Shown piece after piece: positions 11,151 to 22,479 of a stretch of 64,000 nt of DNA. How positions within the stretch are numbered: position 1 is the first letter of the stretch; the number at the start of each line of letters is the position of its first letter. The position numbers were made by a program, and so were the translations under genes. The stretch comes from Strobilurus pachycystidiatus (Eukaryota > Basidiomycota > Agaricomycetes > Agaricales > Physalacriaceae). The notes beneath the pieces were generated by a model that was not told the DNA's origin, did not search any database, and saw only the letters and a list, made by a program, of their open reading frames with translations. The stretch is taken from NCBI GenBank assembly GCA_019915135.1, contig JAHLMK010000032.1, positions 62,001-126,000 of the forward strand, in the 5' to 3' direction.

Positions 11151-11862
11151 ATTTGCGTCCTCAAACTTTATTGCATCGCATCAAGACGCGTCGAGGGCCT
11201 CTCTTACCAGCGGCAGACTATGGTCACTCAAAAAAACAGCTGCAAAGACTAAATTTTACTGGCTCACATTCTCACAACGGCAAAGGGAAATACAAAATAG
11301 TCCCGGATCCTGCTGTTGTAAAGGAAAACACACCTCCACCTTCTTCTCCGTCGCGTCAAAGGCTGCTCTCTCGCGTTGAAAAGGCAGAGAGGAACTCCCG
11401 GGATGCTCAGCTTCGAAGCAAGCATCTTGCTACCCGGCTCAATACCGAACGACATTGTGTCACTCGACTCCGTGATAAAATGAACCTTTGTAACGGAGCA
11501 CAGGAGGCACTCCAGGCTGAACTTGATCAGGCAGAGCTCTCTGAGAGCAATAAAAGCTCGTTCATGGAGGTCATGAGATCCAGGGTCTCTGACTTGGAGG
11601 CACAGAACAATAATCTTCACCTAGAGGTCCAGGAATCCCGGAACAGCGTACACGGTGCATTTGCAGTATTAAATGTGAGTACAGCCGCCTTCCACGCCGA
11701 ACTTGGCCAGCAGCAGGTATTGCACAGCATCCAGCTAAGTGCATCCGCTGCCCAGCTCGCAGCTGCCAAGGAGAGCAAACGAAGGGCCCAGATAGATCAA
11801 AAGGAGCGCGAGCAGGCAATCATCGAGTCAAACAAGCTAGAGCTTTCTCAGTAGCGTGTGTT

Positions 11863-12498
11863 GGCACAGATAGGGTTTGAAAGTTCAGTTCAGTTGGGTT
11901 TTTTCCCAAGATTTTCAAAAAACCACAACTGAACTGTAAACTGGTCTTACAGTTTTTCAAGAAACTCACAACTGAACTGCAGTTGCTCAAAAGACCGGTT
12001 TTGAGACAGTTTGAGCAACCAGTTAAACCGGTTTAACTGTCTGGACGGTTAAACCAGTTTGAACCAGTTCAAGACCGGTTTTATCATTACCCAGTTGCAA
12101 AATGAACTGCTTAGGAATTGAACCTGGGCCATTCTGAGTCATTTCTACAAGACATGTAGCAAGGGCGTTAATCACTGCTCCAAACGGACGTGGTCCTTAT
12201 GTGTTTTAGAGCTCCAGGAAGACTCTCTAACATCTTTCACCAAAAAAAAAAACAAAATTGGGTGTTAAAAGACCGGTTTAAACCAGTCTAAAACCGGTTA
12301 AACTGTTGTGCGGTTTAACCGGTTTAACCAGTCTTTTCACAGTTGTGGGTTAATGTAGTGAGATGATAGAACTGTAAACTGAGACTGGTCTTCAGTTCTC
12401 TTAAAAACACCTTTGGAAGCTAAACTGCGGGTTCAGTTCAGGTTTTTTTTGGTTCAGTTGCAGTTTTGACAACTGAACTTTTGAACCCTAGGCACAGA
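11863..12498. mobile_element. hAT-type MITE with 8-bp TSD (GGCACAGA)
   Basis: The element spans 11871-12490 (620 bp). Its ends are TAGGGTTTGAAAGTTCAG and, read from the other side, TAGGGTTCAAAAGTTCAG. It is flanked by GGCACAGA at 11863-11870 and 12491-12498. An 8-bp duplication and TAGGG-type ends fit the hAT superfamily. The inside is full of AACCGGTTT-like inverted motifs and has no transposase. Excision on paper with one TSD copy puts the coiled-coil frame back in phase. Confidence 0.8.
12110..12192 (-). other. tRNA-like (Pol III promoter-like) segment inside the MITE
   Basis: On the minus strand a stretch with an A-box-like part (TTTGGAGCAGTGATTAACGC, about 12184-12165) is followed about 40 bases on by a B-box-like GGTTCAATTCC (12124-12114). 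Spacing and the C-C-A-GGTTC context look tRNA-derived. I could not fold a full cloverleaf, so it is called tRNA-like rather than a tRNA gene. Confidence 0.35.
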
Positions 12499-13154
12499 GG
12501 GAGCAGTCGCAAGCTCTTCTTAGTAAAGAGCAGATATATGCACAGCGTGTCACATCACTGGAGAAAAGGTCAATGGAGTTAAACGAGTCCACGGCGAAGC
12601 TCTCAAAGACTCTTGATCAGACACGACACAAGAACTCAGAGCTATCAAAAGAGGTCTGGAACTTGCGTCAAAGAGTGGTGAGGTTTGCAGAGAGACTTCA
12701 GCGAAAGGAGAACAAGGTGGTGGAACAGAGCAAGTGGTGATACATACGTGAATTCGGAGTCATTTCCAATGTCATCAGGACATGCGTGATGGAACTCGTT
12801 GCACTTGGTGTACCTGTCAAGAAGGTTTCTGGTGCCATTCTTGCTGTATCTGATGCATTTGGGCTTTGGCTTGATGGGAAACTTCCAAATACCCAAACAA
12901 GCCGCCGCGTTGTGGCAGAGGGTGGCGAACTTGCAGAGCTGCATGTGGCAGACCTGATGAAGCACTGTGACCGTGAGTTACATACATGTCTCCTTCCTGA
13001 TAAGTACGACATACTCACACGTTTACTCAGAGTTTTTCATTAGTGGGGACGGAACATTGTGGAAGAACATCAATTATGAGACACGTCACGTAACTTTGAC
13101 GGACTATCTGAGCGACCCCAGCAAACCAGAAATTGATCAAAAACAGGTCTGACA

Positions 13155-14014
13155 TGTGTTGTTACGACCTGATCCCGCCGTGACAAGGACTCGCTCATGA
13201 GAGACTACCCCTGTAGTCAATCCATAGCTTTCCTGCGAGCGTACCACGTACATCCTCGTATTGTGCTCGACTGGTCGTACTGTACCAGTCATAGGGGCCC
13301 TCGATGGTCGCACATCCATCTCGCCAGAGACTGTGATACCGTAGGAACCTAATCCCAAGGTACAAGGCTCGCCGCCGGACCTAGTTCCAGGTGTGGCGTC
13401 AGGGAGCCTTCTCTCGTCGGAGTCAACGACATTGGCGGAGGTATCGAAGGGAGACATGTGGGTGAGTCCTACCACGGAGAGCTCAGAGTGCCCAACGGAG
13501 TTGTATGGGGGAAAACTGGTTAAGGACGAAGTCTGAGTAGCTAGTACAGCGCTGTCTCTGTATTTATACTGATCCCATGCTTGCTCATCGTTCCTCTTCT
13601 CAAAACTTCTACCACATACTCCCGATGCGTCGGGAATGGTCCGACGCTGCGGATGACGGAGATCCCGACATCCCGATGGTCGCCCGACAGATCGATGGCC
13701 GCCCATTGGTTGGGAAGGCGGGTTTGATCGGGTACCGACTCCCGCCTGACTCACGCGGCCTAAGTATATTCCCGGGGCGTCTTACACCATGTGTGCTCGC
13801 TCCAAAGTGTATCCGGGAGGGCGAGAAGCCCGACAAGGGCGGGACTTCAGGATCCCGGTTCTGTCGCCATAAGGGATCGAACTCTCAACCCCTTGATATA
13901 TCTCTTGGCATCTTTCGGTGTGGCGCTGGTTTGTGTAGCCGTAGTATCAGGACGCCAAAGTGTGACCAAAGTGGAGGGCCTTGATCTACGGTGAGGCCAC
14001 ATCATGACATGTGT
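13155..14014 (-). mobile_element. solo LTR (850-bp family), TSD TGTGT
   Basis: The LTR is 13160-14009, starting TGTTACGACC and ending CATCATGACA on the plus strand, between TGTGT at 13155-13159 and 14010-14014. It is 850 bp, the same length as the LTR at 57747-58596. A TATA box (TATAAATACAG) on the minus strand near 13568 and the polypurine tract of the complete copy indicate minus-strand sense. Downstream of the TATA box it carries the frame beginning MVGLTHMSPFDTSANVVDS that is also in the other copies. It sits inside the coiled-coil family pseudogene. Confidence 0.85.
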
Positions 14015-15163
14015 CTCTATTGGAGATCTACAACTGATTTATGCAAATAGACATTCCTTCTTGGTTTCAAAACAACTGCTAGTCATACTAGTGAAGCCCA
14101 GGTTGAGGGCTGGGGTCGACTCTTCACATATCTGTGTGATGAGCATAATGCTTTGCCACTTGGACGTGATGCTCCCATTGACCACCAAACCTTCTACACC
14201 AAGTCATGCAGTGTACTCACCGACCATGCATCAGATCAGAAGAAGTGGTTTGGGCAGTTTGACACAATCCGGACAAAGTTTGATCTGGAAATTTGCGGCA
14301 AGAAGGTGCTTCATGACATGTCATCAGAAGAAGTACTTGAGACGGTATAGAAACTTACGAATGCAAAAATCTCTGCTTTGGGCAAACAGACTATGTGAGA
14401 TGAGCTTTCGTCAGAAGAGAGAGCTCGCTTTGGGAAGGAGATCACCGAGCAGCTGATCTTGAAGTATGGGCAGGACACATTCAATTCATTGACTCCCGAG
14501 AAGAAAGAGGCCTGTCATCTATCATGGTGCGGCTGCGCGATGCATAAAGAAGTCAATTCCTCCAAGGCCGCATTTAAGATCCTTGCGAAGACATGGCCCA
14601 ACTTTCCAAACTATACACCACCTATAATTCGTTACAACAAGGAGAATGTCGCAGCCGCAGCTGCGACCAATCCATCCTTACGTGCATGGGCGGAAGCGGT
14701 ATCTGGGCGTGGGGGTGTCAAGATCATTGAGCTGTTGTTGCTTCTGCTAAATAATAATCGGAATTGGCAGCTAGGATATCAAGACATGCACTCACTTTTC
14801 TTCCTGGCCCATTGACATGTGGGTCACATACTTCGTTTCCCAAATATCGGACGCTATGGTACCTTTAAATATGGCGCCTCCGAGGTTATTGTCCATCTGG
14901 AGGTCTTCATCGAGTTTCTGCAGTTTGCACGTGATCACAAAAGCACCGGGACATTCACCAACCTTGAATAGAACGTTTTCAATGTCCTTCACAAGAAGTT
15001 TGCTACCTGTAGCGAGTTAATGGGGCTAAGAGTGTTTTTTCCGAGCTTTTTAACTACCAGGTACATTGGCGTGATGGACAAAAACATGCTAAATCTTGAA
15101 GGGTCGAGCTTGTCGAGGTCCAGGAGTGGCTTCAGGAACTTATCTTTGAACCTGTGGAGGATG

Positions 15164-15887
15164 AGACGTGATTCATAGGGTTTTAAGTCCAGTTCATGTA
15201 GACCGGTAAGACCGGTGGACTGGACCGGACTGGACCGGTCACATGACCAGTCCAACCTGGACTAGTTCTACTAGTCCTATCAGTCCCGGTCCTAGGTCCA
15301 GAACTCAACCTAGATTCATTAGGACTGGTAAAGACTGGTCTAGGACCGGTTTGGACCAGTCTATCAGGGTTCAGTTAAAACCAGTCAAATGTCCTTCTAA
15401 AAGGTCATTATATATGATTTTATGATAAACTTACCTTGACTTGATCGGTCAATGGTAAACTTACCTTCACTGAGGCGTTTCTATGGTAAACTTTCCATGA
15501 CTTATATACTCATATGGTACATTTAGCTGCACATACTCCCTTACATTTGAAAATATCATCTTGTTGTGGCTAAAACATATCATACAAGCTTCACTAGTCA
15601 TTCATTTCACTGTCATTGACTATGTGATCTGTCTGATAAACTTATATGATGGTAAACTTACTCAAAAATGTATAGAAATATAAATTTAGGCTCGTGATTC
15701 TTTGGACCAGTCTTGGACCAATTTAGGACCACAGACTGGACTGATTAGGACCGGTTTTTGCGGTCCTAACCAGTCCAGTCCTAGGTCCAGCCAGATTTGG
15801 GGATTTTCTGGACCGGTCCAGTCCCCAGTCCATGACCTCAGAGGTCAAAAGACCGGACCGGACCGGACTTTTAAACCTTAGACGTGA
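15164..15887. mobile_element. MITE rich in ACCGG/CCAGTC motifs, 8-bp TSD AGACGTGA
   Basis: The element is about 15172-15879 (708 bp) between AGACGTGA at 15164-15171 and 15880-15887. The ends are related inverted sequences (left TAGGGTTTTAAGTCC, right read inward AAGGTTTAAAAGTCC). The interior repeats (A)CCGGTCCAGTC-like motifs on both strands and has an AT-rich centre. The 8-bp TSD suggests hAT mobilisation. Confidence 0.6.
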
Positions 15888-16730
15888 AGAGCGTCTGTGA
15901 GATTAGTTTGCGCACCTTTGCTCGACGCGGTCTTCTCAAGAGTACTGCAAGATTCAATAAGAATAGCGCATACATGATGAGGCAAATGGAGACTTACGAC
16001 CAGGTTGCAAAATTGGTCGGCAAAATAGGCAAGGCGGGCTATATAGTTAGCGCCAGCAAGGGTGTCGTGGGCCAATTCAAAGCCTTATTTTATGGCCAAC
16101 CTGCCGTCTGCCGGGTGGTTTGTTGTGACGGTTTGACGTTCCAATGCTTTACGCACCGCAGTCATGGACTCATGGAGAAACGGAAGGCTTGTGAGGTTTG
16201 GGCAGGGTCTCCAAATAGCTTGAATATATGGTCGGCGGCGTTGAGAAGCGTCATATTGGATAATTGTGAGCCTGACAAAGGTACAACTACATGGTTTTTT
16301 CGAAGAATGCGCATATTGATGTGGTTTAACGAGTGCAATTGCCAGGTGTAGCTTTTGCAGGCTTGGGCAAAGGGGTTGCGGGAACTTTGGGGTGCAATGT
16401 TGTGGATAGACATTGAGAGGGAGTCAGAATCAAAGCGGCCAAGTGACCCTGCCGCTGCTGCAACAGAGGCGACACATGCCTAAAAAATGTGTAAGGACAT
16501 CAAATAGACAGGAACGCAAAAGGAGCGACCATGTGTAATTCTTCGCCATTTGGAGTTGCCTCAGCATCTGATTTGGTCTCCTGCAAGGATTGTTCTGTGT
16601 TGTCTTCAATGGTGCGGGGCCCCAACAAGCGACTGAGGAATGTTGCGCTTCTAAAGACGGTGTGCTGTACATAATCTCTCAGGGCGGGAATGTCCGTCTC
16701 TAAGCTGTTATTGTTGGCCAGATTGCTCAT
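15884..16730 (-). CDS. unrecognised minus-strand gene, truncated by a MITE
   Basis: The minus strand has a 76-codon frame starting MSNLANNNSLETDIPALR at 16730. A second frame can be joined through a probable intron near 16510-16480 and reads AAAAGSLGRFDSDSLSM, KSYTWQLHSLNHINMRILRK and LFGDPAQTSQAFRFSMSP. A third segment near 16075 has a clean GTAAGT...TTGCAG intron (about 16004-15953). The low-gap reading and splice-like junctions suggest a real but decayed gene running left into the MITE. No family recognised; splice structure is uncertain. Confidence 0.35.
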
Positions 16731-16894
16731 GGCCCAGGTTAGAAAGGCGTAGGGTTTGCTTGCAGAGTATCAGATGAGAATGGTGTGGCGACGGGGACTC
16801 AACCTACGTGAAGACCTAAGTTTGCGCTCAGGATTAGCGCGGCCAAGAGCGATTGTATGCGTAGAATTTGACTGAGTATCCGTAAGACAGATTC

Positions 16895-17350
16895 CTCAAG
16901 TCTAGAGATCTTCACGAGTCATTAGAAGTAGAGGATATCCTTGATCCGAACCTTGACTTTGATCCGAAGTTTAAATCATTAACATGTCAATGATCCGAAC
17001 CTAAGAATCATTGTAAGGATCAAGGTTCATTCACTGAAGGTAAAAATCATTATAGGATCATTGTTGAATCATTAACTTTATGCAAATACAAGTACAGAAA
17101 AGCTTCCACAATACTTAAACAATTTTCAATGGTACATATTGATGATTATGCATGCATATTCTATCAGACATCAGACATCTATCACCCAAACATAGAAGGA
17201 TCATTCAATGATCCTTGATTCAAACTGCTCAATGATCCGAACTTAAGGATCATTGAAAGGATCAAGGTTTATTTAATCTTGGAGAGGATATCCTCTCTGA
17301 GGATCAAGGTTCAGATCATTGAATAATTCGTGGAGATCTCTACTCAGGTC
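16895..17350. mobile_element. MITE with GATCCTT/AAGGATC-rich interior
   Basis: The element is about 16903-17342, with perfect outer inverted ends TAGAGATCT and a longer imperfect terminal repeat (AGAGATCTTCACGAGTCATT against AGAGATCTCCACGAATTATT). The flanks CTCAAGTC and CTCAGGTC could be a diverged 8-bp TSD. The interior has many AAGGATCATTGA-type motifs in both directions and an AT-rich middle. Confidence 0.6.
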
Positions 17351-17449
17351 AAACTCCTGCAAAAAATACGTGTCGTAGGCAATCTGCGACGGAGAACTCA
17401 CAGGACACGATCTGAGACGGTGGTGGGGAATTAGAACTCACCCTGCCAT

Positions 17450-18727
17450 TTGCCAGATACGGCAGTGTTTATAATTAGTTTTAGTTACCGGTTGACCGTT
17501 TCGGGTGATGCGTTGATCAGCCGCTACGCTCTTGCAGTCGTCAACGATGTCCATGTCCTTTGTTTACAATTGAATCCCGCTCCTTTCACCATAATGACGA
17601 CCCTCACGATCGTTTACAAAAATGACGATTCGCACCGCATTGTCAAAGGCCTAGAACATGCGTCAAAGCCAAGCAACTCTGCTCTCCGTGCGCCGACCTT
17701 GCGGACAAAGCTGCAAACGACGCCCAAAACGCGCAGTGGAATGGAGAAGCTGATATTAGAGGGTCAACTGGTGGAATATTGCTACAACTACACTCAAGGG
17801 CAGCAAGGCGCGTTCCTACAATACATACACCCATTTTTTCCCTTGAAAACATCTATAGACGATGCACATTGGTTGTTTGCCGAGCTCCACCTCTATCTCC
17901 CTCACTCTGACGTCAAAGACAGAGATCTGCGGTCCAAGCTCGCCATCCGCAACACAAACGCCAAAGGACGCAAAGAAGCGCGCCCAGGCAAGGCAGGATT
18001 GCGTCCCGTTCTTGCCAGTATCCCAAACAGCCCATCTTCAAAACCTTACGAGGGAGCAACCAAAGCGGACAGTTTGAGCTGAATTCGTGCCAAGCGCCTC
18101 TTCCAATGTTCTTGTGGAATCATGGGCAAGAAGGACATGAAGAAGAGGCAGCGTGGATGGGCCGACATCAGCTGTTTGTGCTGGATACGCCTTGTTACAA
18201 TGCATGACAAGTCTGGTGCATCTTTTCTCTTTATTTCTGCTCCATTATCACTGAATGTATGTGGTTCACAGTGCGGCACCGTGGCTATTATAAAGATTTC
18301 TGGACTTCTCGCCCACTCAGCTGCATGCCAAGCAACACAAGATATGGAAAATACCCCGCAAATTCCTCTCCATCCCGACGTTCGCAATCTTGCACTGGAA
18401 CTGCTCAGCGACTGCTCACCCATCAACAATATACGCACCACCTGCAAGGACTATGCCAAGAAACAATGGGGTAGCACTGTCAGCGACAGGCATTATTGCT
18501 AACGCCTCGCTATCCATGACTCGTCTTCCCTCTATCGGACTGTTGCTGCCGAAATTGGAATTCCACAACGCTCTAGACCGGAGGACAATTTGCATGCATG
18601 GTTTGGTCCCAATTCTTCTCCTCCCTCCCCATCTCTCCTGGATGCATGTCTCCATTACCAACCTGCTGTCGCCGCGACGGAAACTCTACCTGAGCCGCGC
18701 TTCAAGATTGTCTTGGCGACTGCCATG
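17450..18727 (+). pseudogene. N-terminal part of a MULE-type transposase
   Basis: One frame, broken by TGA at 18080-18082 and TAA at 18500-18502, reads through about 425 codons. Motifs include FQCSCGIMGKKDMKKRQRG, WADISCLCWIRLVTMHD, IPLHPDVRNLALELL, HDSSSLYRTVAAEIGIPQR and ACLHYQPAVAA. I recall these as the N-terminal (FAR1-like) region preceding the MULE transposase domain in mushroom elements. The catalytic DDE part is missing: the frame stops at ATAMS beside a fragment of an LTR element. Family assignment is from memory. Confidence 0.5.
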
Positions 18728-18729
18728 AG

Positions 18730-19259
18730 CTAAGGCTGGCTCGCTGGTAGGCTTGGTGGTTAGGGGCATGTGGGCGTCTTTGGTGCTCATAGTCATTGGG
18801 TTGTTGGAAAAGGGGGAGAACCGTATTGTCAGTGTCGGGCCTATTCATCTGTAGCGAGGGCGCACGAGACAATGACTGGAGAGCGGTGTAAGAGGTAGTG
18901 TATTAAATCCCGGGGGAAAGACAACGGTTCTCTGAAGAACTACTCTACTAACTACTGACCCTTTTATACATTTCCCGACGTCCGACGCCCAATGGGCGCG
19001 AGTGCGCTTCTCTGACTCATCCCCAAGTCATCGCACAAGTCATCACGCCCTCCCGCCTGTGATTGGTTGGGAGCGCGCCCTATCCCACCCAATCCCGTTT
19101 TCCCGTTGGCCGAGCTTTGCCACCATGTGCTACTAGCGGACAGCCGTCGGGTAGATCCCAACAATAAGCGCGATAGTGTTGCTTCCGCCCGCGCAGATGT
19201 CGCTCTTGCTTGGCGAGGCGTTTGTGGCGCAGCCGAGTCATGACACATTGACAGTGTTC
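18730..19259 (-). mobile_element. fragment of an LTR retroelement: LTR plus start of the internal region
   Basis: Read on the minus strand, an LTR runs from 19259 (TGTCAATGTG) to 18828 (ending CACTGACA), with a TATA box GTATAAAAGGG near 18970. Immediately downstream an open start MSTKDAHMPLTTKPTSEPA (18784-18730) looks like the beginning of a gag frame, then breaks at the MULE remnant. No second LTR or TSD was found. The LTR abuts a hAT fragment on its other side, which suggests insertion into that element. Confidence 0.5.
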
Positions 19260-19785
19260 CAAACGTCCTTCTCTGGTGGCAGCAGCACACCAGGACGTGT
19301 ATCCCGTTCTCTCTCAAATGGCCCTTGATTATCTTTTCATCCCACATACGTCGTACATTCATTTGTTATTGATCATGTTGCTCACACATTTCTACTAGCT
19401 ACATCTGTTGACGTCAAGTGTGCTTTTAGCCGCGGCCGACTTCTCTTGACGCACATTTGCAACCGTCTTTCCGCTCAGACGGCGCATTCCCTAATGTGTC
19501 TCAGCTCCTGAAACTGCATGAGGCTTATTCATCTAGAGGACGTCGAGCGAGTCACAAACTTACCGCAGGTTTCAGAGAAGAAGGGTGATGAAGACGGTGA
19601 TGTGTTGCTGCCAGATAGCCTTGCTGACATTGTGGCTCCCATTGATATTGACGACGAATTGACAATTAGACAGCTGCACATCTTTACCTACATTAACATA
19701 CTTTTACTCAGTTTTTACATTCCTTTGCTATGCTATGTTGTATGTATCATCTACAATAGATTGGTTTTGCTGGTGTAGTGTCAAC
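19260..19785 (+). pseudogene. C-terminal (dimerisation) fragment of a hAT transposase
   Basis: After small frame corrections the plus strand reads VPNVLLWWQQHT, then a YPVLS-like box followed by MALDYLFIP, then (after an intron-like GTACAT...CTACTAG at about 19351-19397) SVDVKCAFSRGRLLLTHICN and RLSAQTAHSLMCLSS. This is the W-W...YP.L..mA.d.LsIpatS...ER.FS.gr pattern of the hAT C-terminus. A stop follows LSS at about 19512. An acidic tail (EKKGDEDGDVLLPDSLADIV) continues to 19778. Confidence 0.6.
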
Positions 19786-19789
19786 ATGG

Positions 19790-20780
19790 TCGTGTCTTGA
19801 CGTACAGGTACTTGGGTGACCCGGAGACCCGTACAAACCCCAGGGTGAATATAGCGAGTCACCCATACCCGCACCACGGGAACGGGTCTCGCCCAGGTCC
19901 GAGTGAGGGTTAAGATGCGATCACCCGTTGTATACCCCTGCTGTTCACTATGGATGGCTAGAACAAGATTTTAAGCCTATATCAGAAAACCACATCCAAA
20001 TGTTTTGCACAGTTGTATATGGAATATGATGATTGTGACTGACTTTGCGGAGGCTGCTACCAGCCTGAATGGTGCCTACAAGTCTGATCTTGCGTAAGAG
20101 GTTTAGTTGGCAATGTTTCTTGTGTTATTTTGGCATGACAGAATGGTGGTTCAAGATAACCTGGGTGATTGGTCACTTTTGCCAACCCTGAGTAAATTTG
20201 ATTTGGGGACATTGTAATGAATTTTTAAAACTGACCAGTGGAAGTTTGAAGTAGACTCAAGGGGAATCCTGTGTGCTCAAGCTACTTCAGGTGAGGATGA
20301 TGCAATTTTGGATTTAGGTTGTGAGGCTGTGAGGTTGCGAGCATTTCTGCCAAGATTGACAGGCAACAACCTACTGAAAAGCTCAGCAACCATTTGGAAT
20401 GAGTTGCTGATGTTAAGTTGAGTAGACCCTGTGGCAAAAATTTGACCTGCCAACATGAGCCTGAGTTGTTCCAGTCCCATCTAACACACACACTTGATCA
20501 ACTGTCATCAAGTGTTTTGGATGGGACTGGTTTTGGGTCCACCCAATATTTAGTTCCTTACCTCACTCACACCCACTGCATCAACAGAACAGACAGCGGG
20601 TGAAAAAGCAACAGGAAACAGTGGAAGCCAGTGATACTTAACTGGGGGAGTGCTGACTGACGTCGGCGGAACCCTTGCTGGGATTGAGTCGGTTACAGTA
20701 GTATTGGGACTTTATCGGACAAAATCAACATGAAGTACCCTTTTCACAGGCTTCCGCTTGTTGTGGGTGTATTTGCAATG
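19790..20780. other. non-coding, repeat-like stretch
   Basis: No gene seen. 19800-19960 is rich in ACGGGT/ACCCGT motifs on both strands and may be a small non-autonomous element. 20270-20600 has a diffuse low-complexity TGAGG/CAACC composition. Confidence 0.35.
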
Positions 20781-20787
20781 TAATTAT

Positions 20788-22450
20788 GTCTATTTGAGTG
20801 GTCTACTAAGGTAATCACTGGGGCCATCAACTCGCTTAGGAGGGTTTCGGGCGTTCACTACTTTCTGAACATTTTGAACAACTCGGGTTGTAATTTGAAT
20901 GGACGTGCCAAAGCGAGTGATATCCTTGGGTTCTATACTTAGACACGTAACATGTGGGTCAGTCTTGCCGCGCCAGTAAAGTTCTACAAGGCCGCGAGCC
21001 CTGTCAAATACATCAGACATTGTCAGAAACGAATAGATGAAAATACCTCTGGAAGTCCATGCCACAGTGTAATGCTGCCCAGAGAAAAGCCCCGCCACTT
21101 ATATCTTCATGTCCAATATTTTCGTCCAACGTATATTCAAAAAGTTTTGTTTCTTCATTGTGCATCTTGCGCGCTGCAAACCACCATCCGTAGGCAATAG
21201 GAATGAAGTCCTTGTCACAGTGAACGTAGTTCGCAAATCCATTAGCGGTGATGGTCATCGCGTTTGGGCCAGCCCAGGTATTCCGCAGTCCGTCCCATTG
21301 TGTATCTGAAAAACGCGGAACCTTGAATCTAAAACCTGGTCATCTCAGGTGTACTAGAAGAAGAGCAACTATACTTTTCTGCAGTGTCCATCGCGACTTG
21401 GAAGACTCCGGGAACAAGAGTTGCCATTCCATGCTCATAAGGTCTAGCAACTTCGTCTAATCGGTCGCAGTCTGCATCGTAGCTAGCACAGAACATCACT
21501 TGAAAAAATCACTTAGTGAGCACAAGAACTGACCTCGCCATTGTACCTTCCTTGCGAATGGGGGCGTAAAAAGCCATGCTTCGTCCTAATTCCATAGATG
21601 CATGCCAACCCATGCCTCGTTGAGTTCCGTGAGAGGGCAAGTCGATAGCGTCCTTTCCATGTCCCGATTTCTTCATCGCCTACAAGAAATGTTATATAAT
21701 GCGCAAGATAAAATTCATTTCACGTACAGCATTATTTTTGATGTCCTGTACTGACCCGAACCATGAAACAATGATCTCCATGGCATTCTTCTGTTGTGCT
21801 GAAATATACTCTGGCGGTCTGTGCTGTGATGAGAAATGTGAGCAAATTATCTGGGAAGCACTTACGTGATACGCGCAGCAAGCACGCACTCATACTCTCT
21901 GTTGACACCCAAATACATACCGGGCTTATACATCCAATGGGTGGTGACTAGCACAGGGTGGTCCTGTGGGATAGGATGACCGAGTTCGCGTTCGATCTCT
22001 CGAATAACCTTCACGCGTTCTTCGTCATCGTAAACCAGAAAAATGTCGAGCTGGTTAACATGCAGAAATGTCTTCAAGAGCTATGCTATGTTAGCAGTGG
22101 AAGATGGTGGTGGATTTCGGCGTACCTGTTTGCAAATTTTGCCTTCAGGGCTTTTCAACAACAAAGGTTGCGCCTCGGTAGACGATGCTGATGGTGGCAT
22201 AGAAATGCCAAGTGTTGAAATGTCAATTGACGTCGAAGCGGATGTCAGCGTCGCGAGGATGGGCGCGGCCGGGTACAATATTAGAGATTTGGATTCAGAT
22301 TTAGTCTTGGCCCGTTTAGCGCGTCGAACGATAGTTCGTTCTGGAGTCGCGTCCAGTCAGATTGAACGATACGAAATGGGTGGCAGAAGCAACGCACCAG
22401 AATTTACTAGAGGATCGACAAATGTGATAGTACTGGAAGATAAATGCTTT
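20788..22450 (-). CDS. TET/JBP-like 2-oxoglutarate Fe(II) dioxygenase
   Basis: The C-terminal exons give the catalytic domain. FANYVHCDKDFIPIAYGWWF holds the H-x-D iron pair. GHEDISGGAFLWAALHCGMDF follows, then an intron (about 21028-20983) and ARGLVELYWRGKTDPHVTCL with the distal His. TRFGTSIQIT has the Arg expected to bind 2-oxoglutarate, and the frame ends YLSRPLK and stop near 20788. Upstream exons include LLKTFLHVNQLDIFLVYDDE, RELGHPIPQDHPV and CYDADCDRLDEVARPYEHGM. A basic segment (RRAKRAKTKSESKS) near 22330 could be a nuclear signal. About six short introns are inferred; the first exon is unresolved. Enzymes of this family oxidise 5-methylcytosine. Fungal ones are expanded and linked to KDZ transposons (Iyer and colleagues), but no KDZ transposase was seen here. 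Catalytic residues appear intact. Confidence 0.75.
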
Positions 22451-22479
22451 AAGTACGTTGTTCATGAACTATGAACATA

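Larger units (their letters stand above)
11153..15171 (+). pseudogene. large coiled-coil family protein (N-terminal and middle parts), split by insertions
   Basis: The first segment (11153-11870) encodes a basic start and a long coiled coil (RVEKAERNSRDAQLRSKHLA, LDQAELSESNKSS). It resumes in frame after a MITE at 12491 (EQSQALLSKEQIYAQRVTS) and runs to VFH and SGDGTLWKNINYETRHVTL near 13100. After a solo LTR it continues at 14056 with TTASHTSEAQVEGWGRLF, then TDHASDQKKWFGQFD, LSWCGCAMHKEVNSSKAAF and GASEVIVHLEVFIEFLQF up to about 15110. These motifs in this order match a large unnamed family abundant in mushroom transposon regions. Stops (11852, 12738, 14348, 14390, 14813) and frame changes show decay. 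The C-terminal half seen at 3750-4690 is absent here. Confidence 0.6.

Noticed and set aside
13860..13890. B-box-like GGTTGAGAGTTCGATCCC on the minus strand of the 850-bp LTR
   Set aside because: It looks like a tRNA T-arm but no A-box or cloverleaf was found at proper spacing.
14792..15255. Two minus-strand frames over the coiled-coil pseudogene
   Set aside because: The plus strand has clear family motifs (EVIVHLEVFIEFLQF) over the same bases, so the minus frames are shadows.
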